Shown here piece by piece: positions 32,912-39,961 of a stretch of DNA of 39,961 nt. The stretch is taken from positions 1 through 39,961 of the forward strand of contig JAIPDL010000029.1 of assembly GCA_021737695.1 (NCBI GenBank), in the 5' to 3' direction. The notes under the pieces were generated by a model. The model saw only the letters and a list, made by a program, of their open reading frames with translations, was not told the origin of the DNA and made no database searches. The translations under genes and the position numbers were made by a program. This stretch comes from Desulfotignum sp. (GTDB lineage: Bacteria > Desulfobacterota > Desulfobacteria > Desulfobacterales > Desulfobacteraceae). Position 1 is the stretch's first letter. Each line of letters starts with the position of its first letter.

Positions 32912-34165
32912 ATGAGACGATTTAAAAATATATCCCTGAGACGGATCATCGCAGCATGGTTTCTGGTGCTGGTTTTCACAGGTCCGGGATTTACAGACAC
33001 CCCGGCGGCAGCAGATTCCATTCCGGAACGGATCGTCCTGAATCTCACCCAGACCCCTCATCTGTCCCAGGCGGTCACGTGGCGGTCCGAAGAAAAAGGC
33101 GAAATCCCGGCCGCTCAGATCGTGCCGGTATCCCATTTGCTGGAGGCGGAATCCCATGCGGTCACAGTCAAGGCGGATACCTGCCAGATAGAAATTGATG
33201 AATCACAGGATGCATTTCATCATTCCGTGGTGTTTGAATCGCTGGTTCCGGGCACGAAATATGCCTACCGGGTCGGGAATGATCCGCACTGGAGCGAATG
33301 GAGTCGGTTCAAAACCGCATCCAGCCGGAATGACCCGTTCCGGTTTGTTTTTTTCGGTGATATCCAGGAACAGGTCGCGGCCCTGGGATCCCAGCTGTTC
33401 CGGTTGGCCGTTATGGCAGTGCCGGATGCGGCATTCTGGCTGTTTGCCGGGGACATGATGGACAATGGACCGGATGACCGGGAATGGGCCGGGTTTTTTG
33501 AAGCGGTTTCCTGGATGCCGAAAACCTTTCCCATGCTGCCGGTGCCGGGGAATCATGAATATCCGGATCCCCGGGTCATCCCGAGAAATGAACGTGTGAT
33601 CACCCCGCTGTGGCGGCCCCATTTCACCTTACCGGAAAACGGTCCGCCAGGTCTTGAAGAAACCGCGTATTCTCTGGCTTACCAGGGAGTGTGTCTCATC
33701 GTGCTCAATGGCAATGAGCCGTTGGATGTCCAGGCTGAATGGCTGGAAACCGTGCTTTCCCGGAACACGGCCGGCTGGACCATTGTTGCCATCCATCAGC
33801 CGGTGTACCCTATCTCTACCCGCCGGCATGTCACCCGGTTCCAGGAAGTGCTTGTGCCGATTTTTGACCGGTTTGCCGTAAATCTGGTGCTCCAGGGCCA
33901 TGATCATGGATATGCCCGCACAAAAGCCTTAAAAAATCACCAGCCCGTGACCGGTACGGAAAAAGGCACAGTGTACATCATTTCCAACAGCGGTCCCAAG
34001 TTTTACCCGGTCAGTGACCGGTATGATCATCTCATGGCCAGAACCGGATCCCGGGAAATGCTGTTTCACACCATTGAAGTGGATGGCAATACCCTTCGGT
34101 TCACCGCGTTTGATCTGATGAGACAGCCCGTGGATGAGGTGGTGATTCACAAAAATATCCCATAA
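32912..34165 (+). CDS. Exported calcineurin-like metallophosphoesterase with FN3-like N-terminal domain
   Basis: A 417-residue protein. Residues 1-27 (MRRFKNISLRRIIAAWFLVLVFTGPGF) form a signal anchor. A purple-acid-phosphatase-type beta domain follows (about 35-135, ending FHHSVVFESLVPGTKYAYRVG), then the metallophosphoesterase part: FFGDIQ, FAGDMMDNG, PVPGNHEY, AIHQP, LVLQGHDHGYARTKA. The metal ligands are in place, but the GDxxY Tyr of true purple acid phosphatases is replaced (GDMMD). It is the last gene of the receptor operon, with AGGAGG before the ATG. It could dephosphorylate a periplasmic substrate or release a metal from a phosphate ester; phosphate or oxyanion release is inference. 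Confidence 0.85.
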   Translation: MRRFKNISLRRIIAAWFLVLVFTGPGFTDTPAAADSIPERIVLNLTQTPHLSQAVTWRSEEKGEIPAAQIVPVSHLLEAESHAVTVKADTCQIEIDESQDAFHHSVVFESLVPGTKYAYRVGNDPHWSEWSRFKTASSRNDPFRFVFFGDIQEQVAALGSQLFRLAVMAVPDAAFWLFAGDMMDNGPDDREWAGFFEAVSWMPKTFPMLPVPGNHEYPDPRVIPRNERVITPLWRPHFTLPENGPPGLEETAYSLAYQGVCLIVLNGNEPLDVQAEWLETVLSRNTAGWTIVAIHQPVYPISTRRHVTRFQEVLVPIFDRFAVNLVLQGHDHGYARTKALKNHQPVTGTEKGTVYIISNSGPKFYPVSDRYDHLMARTGSREMLFHTIEVDGNTLRFTAFDLMRQPVDEVVIHKNIP

Positions 34166-34362
34166 ATCGGACATTGTTTTTCCTTTTTTTTTCTGATACA
34201 GGTCCTGGGGTGTCTGGTTTTTGTCTGTACGCCATCTGCACGCCAGAGAGAAATATTTATCTATCCATCTGTTTTTTTTAAGATATTCTATGTCTTTGTC
34301 CGGTGCGGCATACATTGTGCTAATGAGGACAACCTTTACCTGAAACAAAGGTTGACACACCC

Positions 34363-35799
34363 ATGGCAAAAATGGATATGACCCGCACCATCCAAAGAAT
34401 CAAAGACGAGTATGCAGATGCCTATGACACCATGACCTGGCTGTCCCCGGAATCGGCGGATGCGGCATCCCGGGTCCGGGAAAATCTGTTAACGCAAATT
34501 TTTGAACACCCGGGCAAAGGCCCGGAATGGCGGTTTGCCCGAACCAAGCTGTTGACCCACGGCATTTCACCGGGATGCGATTTCTGCGGCAACGGAGACT
34601 GGTCCTGCCTGTTCATCAACGGCATCTGCAATGCCCGGTGTTTTTACTGCCCGTCCACCCAGAATCAAAAAGGGCTGCCCATGACCAGTTCCCTGGAGTT
34701 CAAAACCCCCAATGATTATGTGGATTATGTCAGGGCCTTTGGAATCCGGGCAGTGAGTTTCAGCGGCGGGGAACCCCTCATGACCTTTGAACGGGTGGTG
34801 CAGTATCTCAAGGCCCTGCGGGCGAAAATCACGGATCCGCTGTATATATGGATGTACACCAATGGCCTGCTGGTGACCGAAGACAAACTGAAAATTCTGG
34901 CAGATAACGGCCTGGATGAAATCCGGTTTGACATCAGTGCCAACCATTACCGCCTGGATGCCCTGAAAAAAGCGAAAGGCATCATTCCCTGTGTCACCGT
35001 GGAGATCCCGGCCATCCCGGAAGATCTGGAAAACACCCGGCAGGTGATCCGCCAGTTGTATGATGAAGGGGTGAATTTTCTGAATCTTCACCAGCTCAGA
35101 TGTACGCCGTTTAATCTGCCAAAGTTGATCCAGCGGGGATATACGTTTGTGCACGGCCCCAAAGTCACGGTCCTGGAGACCGAGCTGACCGCCCTGGAAC
35201 TGATGCGGTATACTTTGGAAAATAACATCGCTTTGCCCATCAATTATTGTTCCTTTTCCTTCCGCCACCGGTTTCAGCGGGCCGGGGCCCTTACCCGCAA
35301 CGCCCTGCGGGTCAAGTTGCCGCATCAGGATATCACGGCCACCGGACATATCCGGACCCTGGGGATCACCGGGGAAAAACCGGCCATTCTGGCGGTCCAT
35401 CACCAGCTTCTGTCACAAGCCAAAGACACTGATCTCTGGCAGCTGGCCAAAACCTACGACCAGCTGTTCTTCGCTGCAAGTCTCTGGCCCTGTATCGATT
35501 TTTCCGGTGTTACCCTGACGGTTGCCTACACGGCCACCTCCCTGAAATCATCCGTGTCCTTCAGACATTCTTTCAAAGAAATTCCTTTGAACCGCAAAAA
35601 AAAGGTGGTGATTGAAAAATATCCGGCCCACCCGGGTATCCGGATGCAGGGAGACCGGATACAGGAATTTGCCCGCCGGTTTATTCACCCTCAATCAGGC
35701 AGCCCCGCAGACACGACAGGTGATTACCCGGCGGAAGATCTGTTTGCTGAAGTCAAGGGATTAGAGCGGATGACCTCCGGTCTGGCCCCCTATTTCTGA
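34363..35799 (+). CDS. Radical SAM protein with an extra upstream cysteine cluster
   Basis: A 478-residue radical SAM enzyme. The canonical CX3CX2C that binds the [4Fe-4S] cluster is Cys89, Cys93, Cys96 (ICNARCFYCP). Just before it lies a second group: Cys72, Cys75 and Cys82 (GCDFCGNGDWSC), which could hold a second cluster or zinc. The rest of the TIM barrel follows, with AVSFSGGEPLMTFE (SAM-binding GGE) at about 135, WMYTNGLLV and ISANHYRLDALKKAKG. The C-terminal about 200 residues are not recognised. No SPASM-like CxxC pair is evident after the barrel. The gene is 197 bases after the phosphoesterase and is followed by a 103-bp segment that recurs at 38357. Substrate unknown. Confidence 0.85.
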   Translation: MAKMDMTRTIQRIKDEYADAYDTMTWLSPESADAASRVRENLLTQIFEHPGKGPEWRFARTKLLTHGISPGCDFCGNGDWSCLFINGICNARCFYCPSTQNQKGLPMTSSLEFKTPNDYVDYVRAFGIRAVSFSGGEPLMTFERVVQYLKALRAKITDPLYIWMYTNGLLVTEDKLKILADNGLDEIRFDISANHYRLDALKKAKGIIPCVTVEIPAIPEDLENTRQVIRQLYDEGVNFLNLHQLRCTPFNLPKLIQRGYTFVHGPKVTVLETELTALELMRYTLENNIALPINYCSFSFRHRFQRAGALTRNALRVKLPHQDITATGHIRTLGITGEKPAILAVHHQLLSQAKDTDLWQLAKTYDQLFFAASLWPCIDFSGVTLTVAYTATSLKSSVSFRHSFKEIPLNRKKKVVIEKYPAHPGIRMQGDRIQEFARRFIHPQSGSPADTTGDYPAEDLFAEVKGLERMTSGLAPYF

Positions 35800-35880
35800 G
35801 AGACGGCTTGACAGTCTGCAAGGACCGTCACAAGTCTGTCATAAACAGATCCGAATGGCCGCCGGTTTTTTACAAAATTG
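35778..35880 (+). repeat. Copy A of a 103-bp diverged duplication
   Basis: Spans the last seven codons of the radical SAM gene and 81 bases beyond. By hand alignment it differs from the copy at 38357-38459 at about 14 of 103 positions. Shared stretches include GAGAGACGGC, GACAGTCTGCAAGGACC and GTCATAAACAG. Confidence 0.9.
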
Positions 35881-36063
35881 TAATTAAATGCTGATCTGGT
35901 TTATTTGCTCTATTTTAAAATTCGAAAAAAGTTGGGTATTCAGATATCAATGTGATAAACATTTCTGCACGGCTTTCATTTTAGGATAATATACAGATAA
36001 TTTTTCATATAGGGTATGCTGAATCACACATGAGCTTGTTAGAATTGCAAAGGAAAGACACAC

Positions 36064-37113
36064 ATGAATTATCAACACATAAAAATATTGGGAATGTATA
36101 AGCAGGCAATGAAAAGACATTTGATATTGCTCTCCTTGATTTTAATGGCATTGATGTGTTGGGGATGCGGAACAATTCCTCAATCCACAATCGATCCTGG
36201 AGGGAAAATCTCTCAGGCCCCGGATTACCAGAAGGCCTCTTCCTGGGTAATCCAAACCCCAACACCGGACAATCCGATAGATGTTTTTTATGTGTATCCA
36301 ACGATTTATGCCGACGACTCACCCGCAAACATGGATATAAATAATGCGGTGTTGAGGCGTGCGGCCGAGAATCTTATTGATACCCAGGCCAGCGTGTATT
36401 CAGAAAGTGCAAATGTTTTTGCCCCCTACTACCGGCAGATGTCATTTGCCAAGCTGGATCCTGAAAAAGACATGTATAAAAACCAATATTTTCAAATCGG
36501 ATATTCGGATATCTCACGTGCTTTTGACTATTTCCTCAAAAATCTGAATCAGGGACGTCCTTTCATTCTTGCCGGTCACAGTCAGGGGTCGATGGTTCTG
36601 ATTCAACTGATGCGGGAGCAATTTAAAAGACCGGGTTTACAGAACCAGTTGGTGGCTGCGTATTTAATCGGATATTCGATAACGCCAGAGGACTTTGCAG
36701 CTTATCCCTGGATGAAGCCCGCAACGCTAGCGACCGATACCGGCGTAATTATTTCATATAATACTCAAGCGCCAGGGGCAACTGGTTCTTCTGTATTACT
36801 GCCAGGCGCATTTTGTATTAATCCGCTGAACTGGGCAACGGATGAAACACCGGCAGATAAGCTTTTGAATCTTGGCACCGTTTTTTTCAATACCACCACC
36901 GGCCACATTGAACGAGAGATGCCACACTACGCAGGTGCCCGTGTAGATAAAAAAACAGGTGCCCTGGTCACCATCCTGCCTGAAAAGCTGGACATTGGCG
37001 CGTTCCCCCCGGGGGTATATCATAAATTTGATTACTCACTCTGGTATTGCAACCTTAAAGCAAATGTAAAAACCCGCTGCAAACACTATTTTGAGAACAA
37101 TGAAGATAGATAG
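36064..37113 (+). CDS. DUF3089-like exported alpha/beta hydrolase
   Basis: A 349-residue protein. A hydrophobic N-terminal segment (about 19-36) follows a basic stretch; CWGCG may be a weak lipobox, so this could be a lipoprotein. The mature protein has VFYVYPTIYADD (about residue 75) and the nucleophile elbow GHSQGS at 171-176 (Ser173), typical of DUF3089 hydrolases; the late HIEREMPHYAGAR supplies a possible His. The ATG at 36064 has AAAGGAAAG about ten bases upstream; an alternative ATG is at 36109. Base composition is lower in GC than the neighbours, hinting at separate acquisition. Substrate unknown. Confidence 0.75.
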   Translation: MNYQHIKILGMYKQAMKRHLILLSLILMALMCWGCGTIPQSTIDPGGKISQAPDYQKASSWVIQTPTPDNPIDVFYVYPTIYADDSPANMDINNAVLRRAAENLIDTQASVYSESANVFAPYYRQMSFAKLDPEKDMYKNQYFQIGYSDISRAFDYFLKNLNQGRPFILAGHSQGSMVLIQLMREQFKRPGLQNQLVAAYLIGYSITPEDFAAYPWMKPATLATDTGVIISYNTQAPGATGSSVLLPGAFCINPLNWATDETPADKLLNLGTVFFNTTTGHIEREMPHYAGARVDKKTGALVTILPEKLDIGAFPPGVYHKFDYSLWYCNLKANVKTRCKHYFENNEDR

Positions 37114-37238
37114 ATTTTCAAACAAGACTCTTGCACCCGCCATATCCGGACAGAGAGGAATGGATTTGTGGTTGAATTCTGATGAAAAATACATAAATTA
37201 ATGGGTAATTAAAAATTTAAAAAATGGAGGGATGGGGT

Positions 37239-37454
37239 ATGCCGGGAAAAATTTTTTACAGAGAACGAAGAAATGTGCAGGATGGAGAGAAAAAACCCCG
37301 ATTCCGGGTCGTGGCGGTTCTGGACTGCAACTTGAAAGTCTATTCAGACCATTTGCGGCTCAGCGAACTGACCCATCTTGCAGAGGAAACCGGTGCGGAA
37401 CTGGTTCATCTGAGAAAAGGATCTAAACAAGAGGGCACTTCCGACAAACAATAA
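37239..37454 (+). CDS. Small unknown protein preceding the molybdenum-storage-like gene
   Basis: A 71-residue protein (MPGKIFYRERRNVQDGEKKP to KQEGTSDKQ), rich in charged residues, with a short beta-alpha-like core RFRVVAVLDCNLKVYSDHLR and LSELTHLAEETGAELVHL. A strong AATGGAGGGATGGGGT sits before ATG 37239. It ends 17 bases before the storage gene and is surely co-transcribed. I do not recognise a family; a small partner or regulator of the storage protein is possible. Confidence 0.6.
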   Translation: MPGKIFYRERRNVQDGEKKPRFRVVAVLDCNLKVYSDHLRLSELTHLAEETGAELVHLRKGSKQEGTSDKQ

Positions 37455-37471
37455 ATTTCCATGAAAGGCGT

Positions 37472-38305
37472 ATGATTATGGCACTGGTAAGAGACAAGGA
37501 CGGCAAACGGCTGCATGTCAAAAGCCGGCTCATGGGCGAGAGCCTGGTCAGCAAAACGTTTCTGGATCAACTGGAAGTCGCGCCCCAGCAGCGCCTGTAC
37601 CCGGATGTGGCGATCCTGAAAATCGGGGGTCAGTCCATCTGTGACCGGGGCGTGAAAGCCCTGCCGGCCATACTCAAGGAAATCGTGGCCAACCGGACCT
37701 CCCACAAAATGCTGATCACCACGGGCGGCGGCACCCGGAGCCGGCACATTTACACCATCGGACTGGAAATGGGGATGCCCACGGGGGTGATCGCCCGTTT
37801 CGGCAGCATGATCTCGGATCAGAATGCCCTGATGATCGCCACCCTGCTTTCTCCCTGGGGCGGGATCAAGATTTCCCACAGCGATATCGTCAAACTGCCC
37901 ACCTATTTCGCGGAAGGCATCATTCCGGTGATGCACGGGATGCCGCCCTATGACTATTTTGCCATCAAGCCGGAAAAAGGCCGGATTCCCACCCATCGCA
38001 CCGATGTGGGCCTGGTGATTTTAGGGGACCTGATCGGGGCCAGACGAATCCTGTTTGTCAAGGATGAGGACGGGCTGTATACCGAAGACCCGAAAAAGAA
38101 CCCGGATGCCGAATTCATTCCCGACATCACGGTGGCGGAACTGATGGAAAAAGACCAGGATGACCTGGTCATCGAGCGGCCCTGCCTGGAGATCATCAAG
38201 AACAGTGAAGTGATCAAGCAGGTCCAGGTGATCAACGGAATGAAGGAAGGGAATATCACCAGAGCCCTGGCAGGCGAACATGTGGGAACCATCATCCGCA
38301 AATAG
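37472..38305 (+). CDS. mosB: Molybdenum storage protein subunit, MosB-like (amino acid kinase fold)
   Basis: A 277-residue protein of the UMP-kinase-like (AAK) fold used for Mo/W storage. The nucleotide-binding KIGGQS is at 50-55, followed by ITTGGGTRSRHIYTIGLEMGMPTGVIARFGSMISDQNA, HGMPPYDYF, IPTHRTDVGLVIL and VKDEDGLYTEDPKKNPDAEFIPDI, ending VQVINGMKEGNITRALAGEHVGTII. These match MosB of Azotobacter as I remember it more closely than MosA. The Azotobacter protein is an alpha3beta3 hexamer that stores polyoxomolybdate clusters and hydrolyses ATP. Only one subunit gene is here, so a homo-oligomer or a partner elsewhere is expected. A true UMP kinase is less likely because the MosB-specific GMPPY and RALAGEHVGT segments are present. 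Confidence 0.8.
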   Translation: MIMALVRDKDGKRLHVKSRLMGESLVSKTFLDQLEVAPQQRLYPDVAILKIGGQSICDRGVKALPAILKEIVANRTSHKMLITTGGGTRSRHIYTIGLEMGMPTGVIARFGSMISDQNALMIATLLSPWGGIKISHSDIVKLPTYFAEGIIPVMHGMPPYDYFAIKPEKGRIPTHRTDVGLVILGDLIGARRILFVKDEDGLYTEDPKKNPDAEFIPDITVAELMEKDQDDLVIERPCLEIIKNSEVIKQVQVINGMKEGNITRALAGEHVGTIIRK

Positions 38306-39073
38306 GCCGGTAAACCGGACCGGTTCCGGTATCGTCATAAAATGGATGTACATCAACGGTCTGGCCCCCGATTTCTGAGAGACGGCACGACAGTCTGCAA
38401 GGACCATCAAAAGTATGTCATAAACAGGTCTGAATAGCTGCTGATTTTCCACAAAATTGCTGTCGTTGAGCAAATGCAAGAAAATCGCAGAACAAAAAAA
38501 TAATTGTCAAAGAACTTCTGGATGCTTGAAACTTATGTATGGCTGGATAAATTCATGTAAGAGCAATGGAATTTGTGTCGACGTGTTTGTGCCGACACGA
38601 TAAATACAGTTGAGGCAGAGGGGATTCATGATAGGGCCAGGGTTATTGAGCTTTGACAGACTTTATGATAACGAAAATATGGTTGAAGTTTTATGGAATC
38701 AAGGAGTGTTGCAATAATCGCAACAGTTAGCCTATCCTAATGGTGAGTACTGAAAAACCAAATCATGGGTCCGTAATTATATTTTCAGACCCCACAATTA
38801 TACCATCATTGAACAGTTCCATATTCCTGATTTATCAACCTAATCTTAGCTTAATTAGTCTATTCAGCTCGCTATCGTAATAAGCTAAGTGGTATAAAAT
38901 TTCGGCTCTATAAAGAACCAATAATGAGCCGACGGAGATATTTTTTCTTTTATGGGTGTAACACAATTCAGTATCCCGACGAATATTAAATCATAGCGGG
39001 GGATATCTTACGCCATGTCTGTCTTAGGAATAGATGACCCCATGTGGACATTTAATTTAGGCATTTTACTAGG
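38306..39073 (+). other. AT-rich intergenic stretch without a supported gene
   Basis: I see no gene longer than about 30 codons. It contains copy B of the 103-bp duplication, a hairpin GTGTCG/CGACAC at 38575-38598, and a longer inverted repeat CTTAGCTT / AAGCTAAG with arms at 38845-38852 and 38882-38889. A short frame 38629-38718 (MIGPGLLSFDRLYDNENMV...) has no recognisable homologue. The composition shift suggests acquired or decaying DNA ahead of the insertion sequence. Confidence 0.6.
38357..38459 (+). repeat. Copy B of the 103-bp diverged duplication
   Basis: Matches 35778-35880 with about 14 mismatches by hand alignment. It lies 51 bases after the mosB-like stop. The CTGGCCCC...TTTCTGA part equals the C-terminal coding end of the radical SAM gene, but no coding frame precedes it here. 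Confidence 0.9.
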
Positions 39074-39786
39074 ACAGAGGTTTCTCTCCCACCCACTTTC
39101 TTTAATGAAAATGAAAAATAAATACGCAAAGCGCTCAAAAATTTCAGAGGCTAAATTCCGCCAACTTATAAAGCTTTTTGTCCATGATTTGGATGCCCAG
39201 AAAATCGCATCATTGAATAACCTCAATCGGAATACGATAAATCGTTACCTGATACTTATTCGACAAAGGATTGCAGAATTCTGTGAAAAACAACAGCCGA
39301 TGCAGGGAAAAGTCGAAGTCGAAGTCGAAAAGCCGTGTTTGGGTGTAAGAGGGATCAAAGGGAAAAATGACGGTGGAGCCTATAAGAAAATGACAGTGCT
39401 CACTATATGCAATAAAGACGGTAAGGTCTATACAGAGTTCGTCTCGGATTTCAATAAAGCATGGTTGCAAGATATTATATCTAAACGTGTGGCTCCATTC
39501 AGTCTTCTTTATATATATGGATCACGATACGACTACGATCTGTTGGGCCTAAAATTCAGAAAGCACTACCATGTTAAGTGCGGACGAAATGGAATAAAAA
39601 GGCCCCAGATTCAAGTTAATGGCATAGAGTCTTTTGAGTCATACGCTAAGCGGCGCTTGAATAAGTTTTATGGTATCGCCGAGTCAACCTTTTATCTGCA
39701 TTTAAAAGAATGTGAGTTCAGGTTTAATAACAGGAGTCAAAATATCCACTCACTCTTACTAAAAATGTTTAGGGAAAAACCTCTGT
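39074..39786 (+). mobile_element. IS1595/IS1016-like insertion sequence
   Basis: Bounded by perfect 10-bp inverted repeats, ACAGAGGTTT at 39074-39083 and AAACCTCTGT at 39777-39786; the match continues weakly inward (TCTCTCCCA versus TTCCCTAA). The 713-bp size and the transposase match the IS1595 family (IS1016 group). I see no direct repeat flanking it (TTACTAGG on the left, TTTAGATA on the right), so target duplications may have decayed. Confidence 0.75.
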
Positions 39787-39791
39787 TTTAG
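39105..39791 (+). CDS. IS1595-family (IS1016 group) transposase, probably inactive
   Basis: A 228-residue transposase from ATG 39105 (MKMKNKYAKRSKISEAKFRQ, the usual start region; the frame opens at 39015 upstream of the element). An N-terminal HTH is followed by the RNase H-like ISXO2 domain. Where active members have VEVDESYFG the protein reads VEVEKPCLG, and where they have a TDxY/SDGW Asp it reads LYIYGSRYDY. The C-terminal GIESFESYAKRRLNKFYGIAESTFYLHLKECEFRFNNRS is well kept, including the third acidic residue. So the frame is intact while two catalytic aspartates appear lost. A GTCGAA triplicate lies at the first mutated site. The stop is five bases past the right inverted repeat. Confidence 0.75.
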   Translation: MKMKNKYAKRSKISEAKFRQLIKLFVHDLDAQKIASLNNLNRNTINRYLILIRQRIAEFCEKQQPMQGKVEVEVEKPCLGVRGIKGKNDGGAYKKMTVLTICNKDGKVYTEFVSDFNKAWLQDIISKRVAPFSLLYIYGSRYDYDLLGLKFRKHYHVKCGRNGIKRPQIQVNGIESFESYAKRRLNKFYGIAESTFYLHLKECEFRFNNRSQNIHSLLLKMFREKPLF

Positions 39792-39961
39792 ATAATTTTT
39801 TTGTAACTATTCAGCAAAAAACATGCATCTGATGTCATTTTTTACTTGACAAGGGTTTTTGCGAAAAATCTGATTTTGCAGATGGCATTTGAAAGTCTTC
39901 CATTTAAAGGGTTTTCGGAGGATATTCTTTCGACTGAGCGACTTCGAACAAGGAATGCATA
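39792..39961. other. AT-rich right edge, nothing supported
   Basis: Contains TTGACA, 17 bases, TCTGAT (39847-39875) and a GGAGGA followed by ATG at the last bases, which could belong to a gene starting outside the window. I support no feature here. Confidence 0.3.

Noticed and set aside
31693-33048. Long minus-strand open frame (451 codons) opposite the second binding protein
   Set aside because: Antisense to the binding protein and phosphoesterase start; its composition (Pro, His, Arg, Gly) is that of a shadow, and the plus-strand genes are well supported.
35802-35840. GACGG/CCGTC and GACAG/CTGTC stems in copy A of the duplication as a terminator
   Set aside because: The second arms are changed in copy B without compensation and no T-run follows closely, so the stems are not conserved.
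38575-38889. Hairpins and inverted repeat in the AT-rich gap as attachment site or CRISPR remnant
   Set aside because: There are no direct-repeat arrays, no integrase and no tRNA here; they are isolated short inverted repeats.
39015-39104. Upstream part of the transposase frame
   Set aside because: It lies partly outside the left inverted repeat and does not resemble the family; the MKMKNKYAKRS start inside the element does.

Overview
The window is a GC-rich bacterial chromosome segment packed with short-spaced operons, ending in an AT-rich tail that carries an insertion sequence. The gene set fits an anaerobic Desulfobacterota-type (Desulfobacteraceae-like) bacterium: a molybdenum-storage-type protein, a TonB system with two FecBCD-type importers, an Mrp-type antiporter subunit and a Pat-like acyl-CoA-synthetase/acetyltransferase. 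That taxonomic call is inference from gene content; no rRNA or marker gene is present.

Layout. 1-4592 (minus): a large membrane GAF/class III nucleotide cyclase translationally coupled to an MrpA-type antiporter subunit that runs off the left edge. A near-consensus promoter puts a structured, GEMM-like leader RNA in front of the cyclase. 4617-5521 (minus): a D-amino-acid/branched-chain type class IV aminotransferase. 5548-10541 (minus): a thiamin salvage operon (ThiZXY-type ABC importer, thiM, thiE, thiD) behind a TPP riboswitch and a perfect-consensus promoter. 10618-11508 (minus): an EamA/DMT exporter. 11628-14567 (plus): an operon of amino-acid racemase, flavin amine oxidase and geranylgeranyl-reductase-family flavoprotein with overlapping stop/start codons. 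14675-19349 (plus): FKBP-type PPIase, Pat-like protein with a degenerate ligase part, and a DHA2 drug exporter.

19334-34165 is the most interesting block. A regulator joining an excisionase-type HTH to a molybdate-binding-like PBP domain sits beside a seven-gene minus-strand operon: a 23-repeat Asp-rich loop protein, ExbB, ExbD, TonB, and a FecBCD-type substrate-binding protein, permease and ATPase. Divergent from it are a TonB-dependent receptor, a protein resembling the N-terminal part of archaeal TiaS, a second FecBCD-type permease, ATPase and binding protein, and a calcineurin-like phosphoesterase. The promoters of the regulator and of the TonB operon share the same motifs at matching spacing, suggesting one regulon. 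With the molybdenum-storage-like gene at 37472, I propose a TonB-driven molybdate/tungstate (or other metal complex) acquisition and storage island; the substrate is not proven by sequence.

34363-38305 (plus): a radical SAM enzyme with an extra cysteine cluster, a DUF3089-like alpha/beta hydrolase, a 71-residue unknown protein and the storage protein. A diverged copy of the 103-bp segment at the radical SAM 3' end lies after the storage gene. 38306-39961: AT-rich, with no gene I can support before a 713-bp IS1595/IS1016-like element whose transposase appears to have lost two catalytic aspartates.
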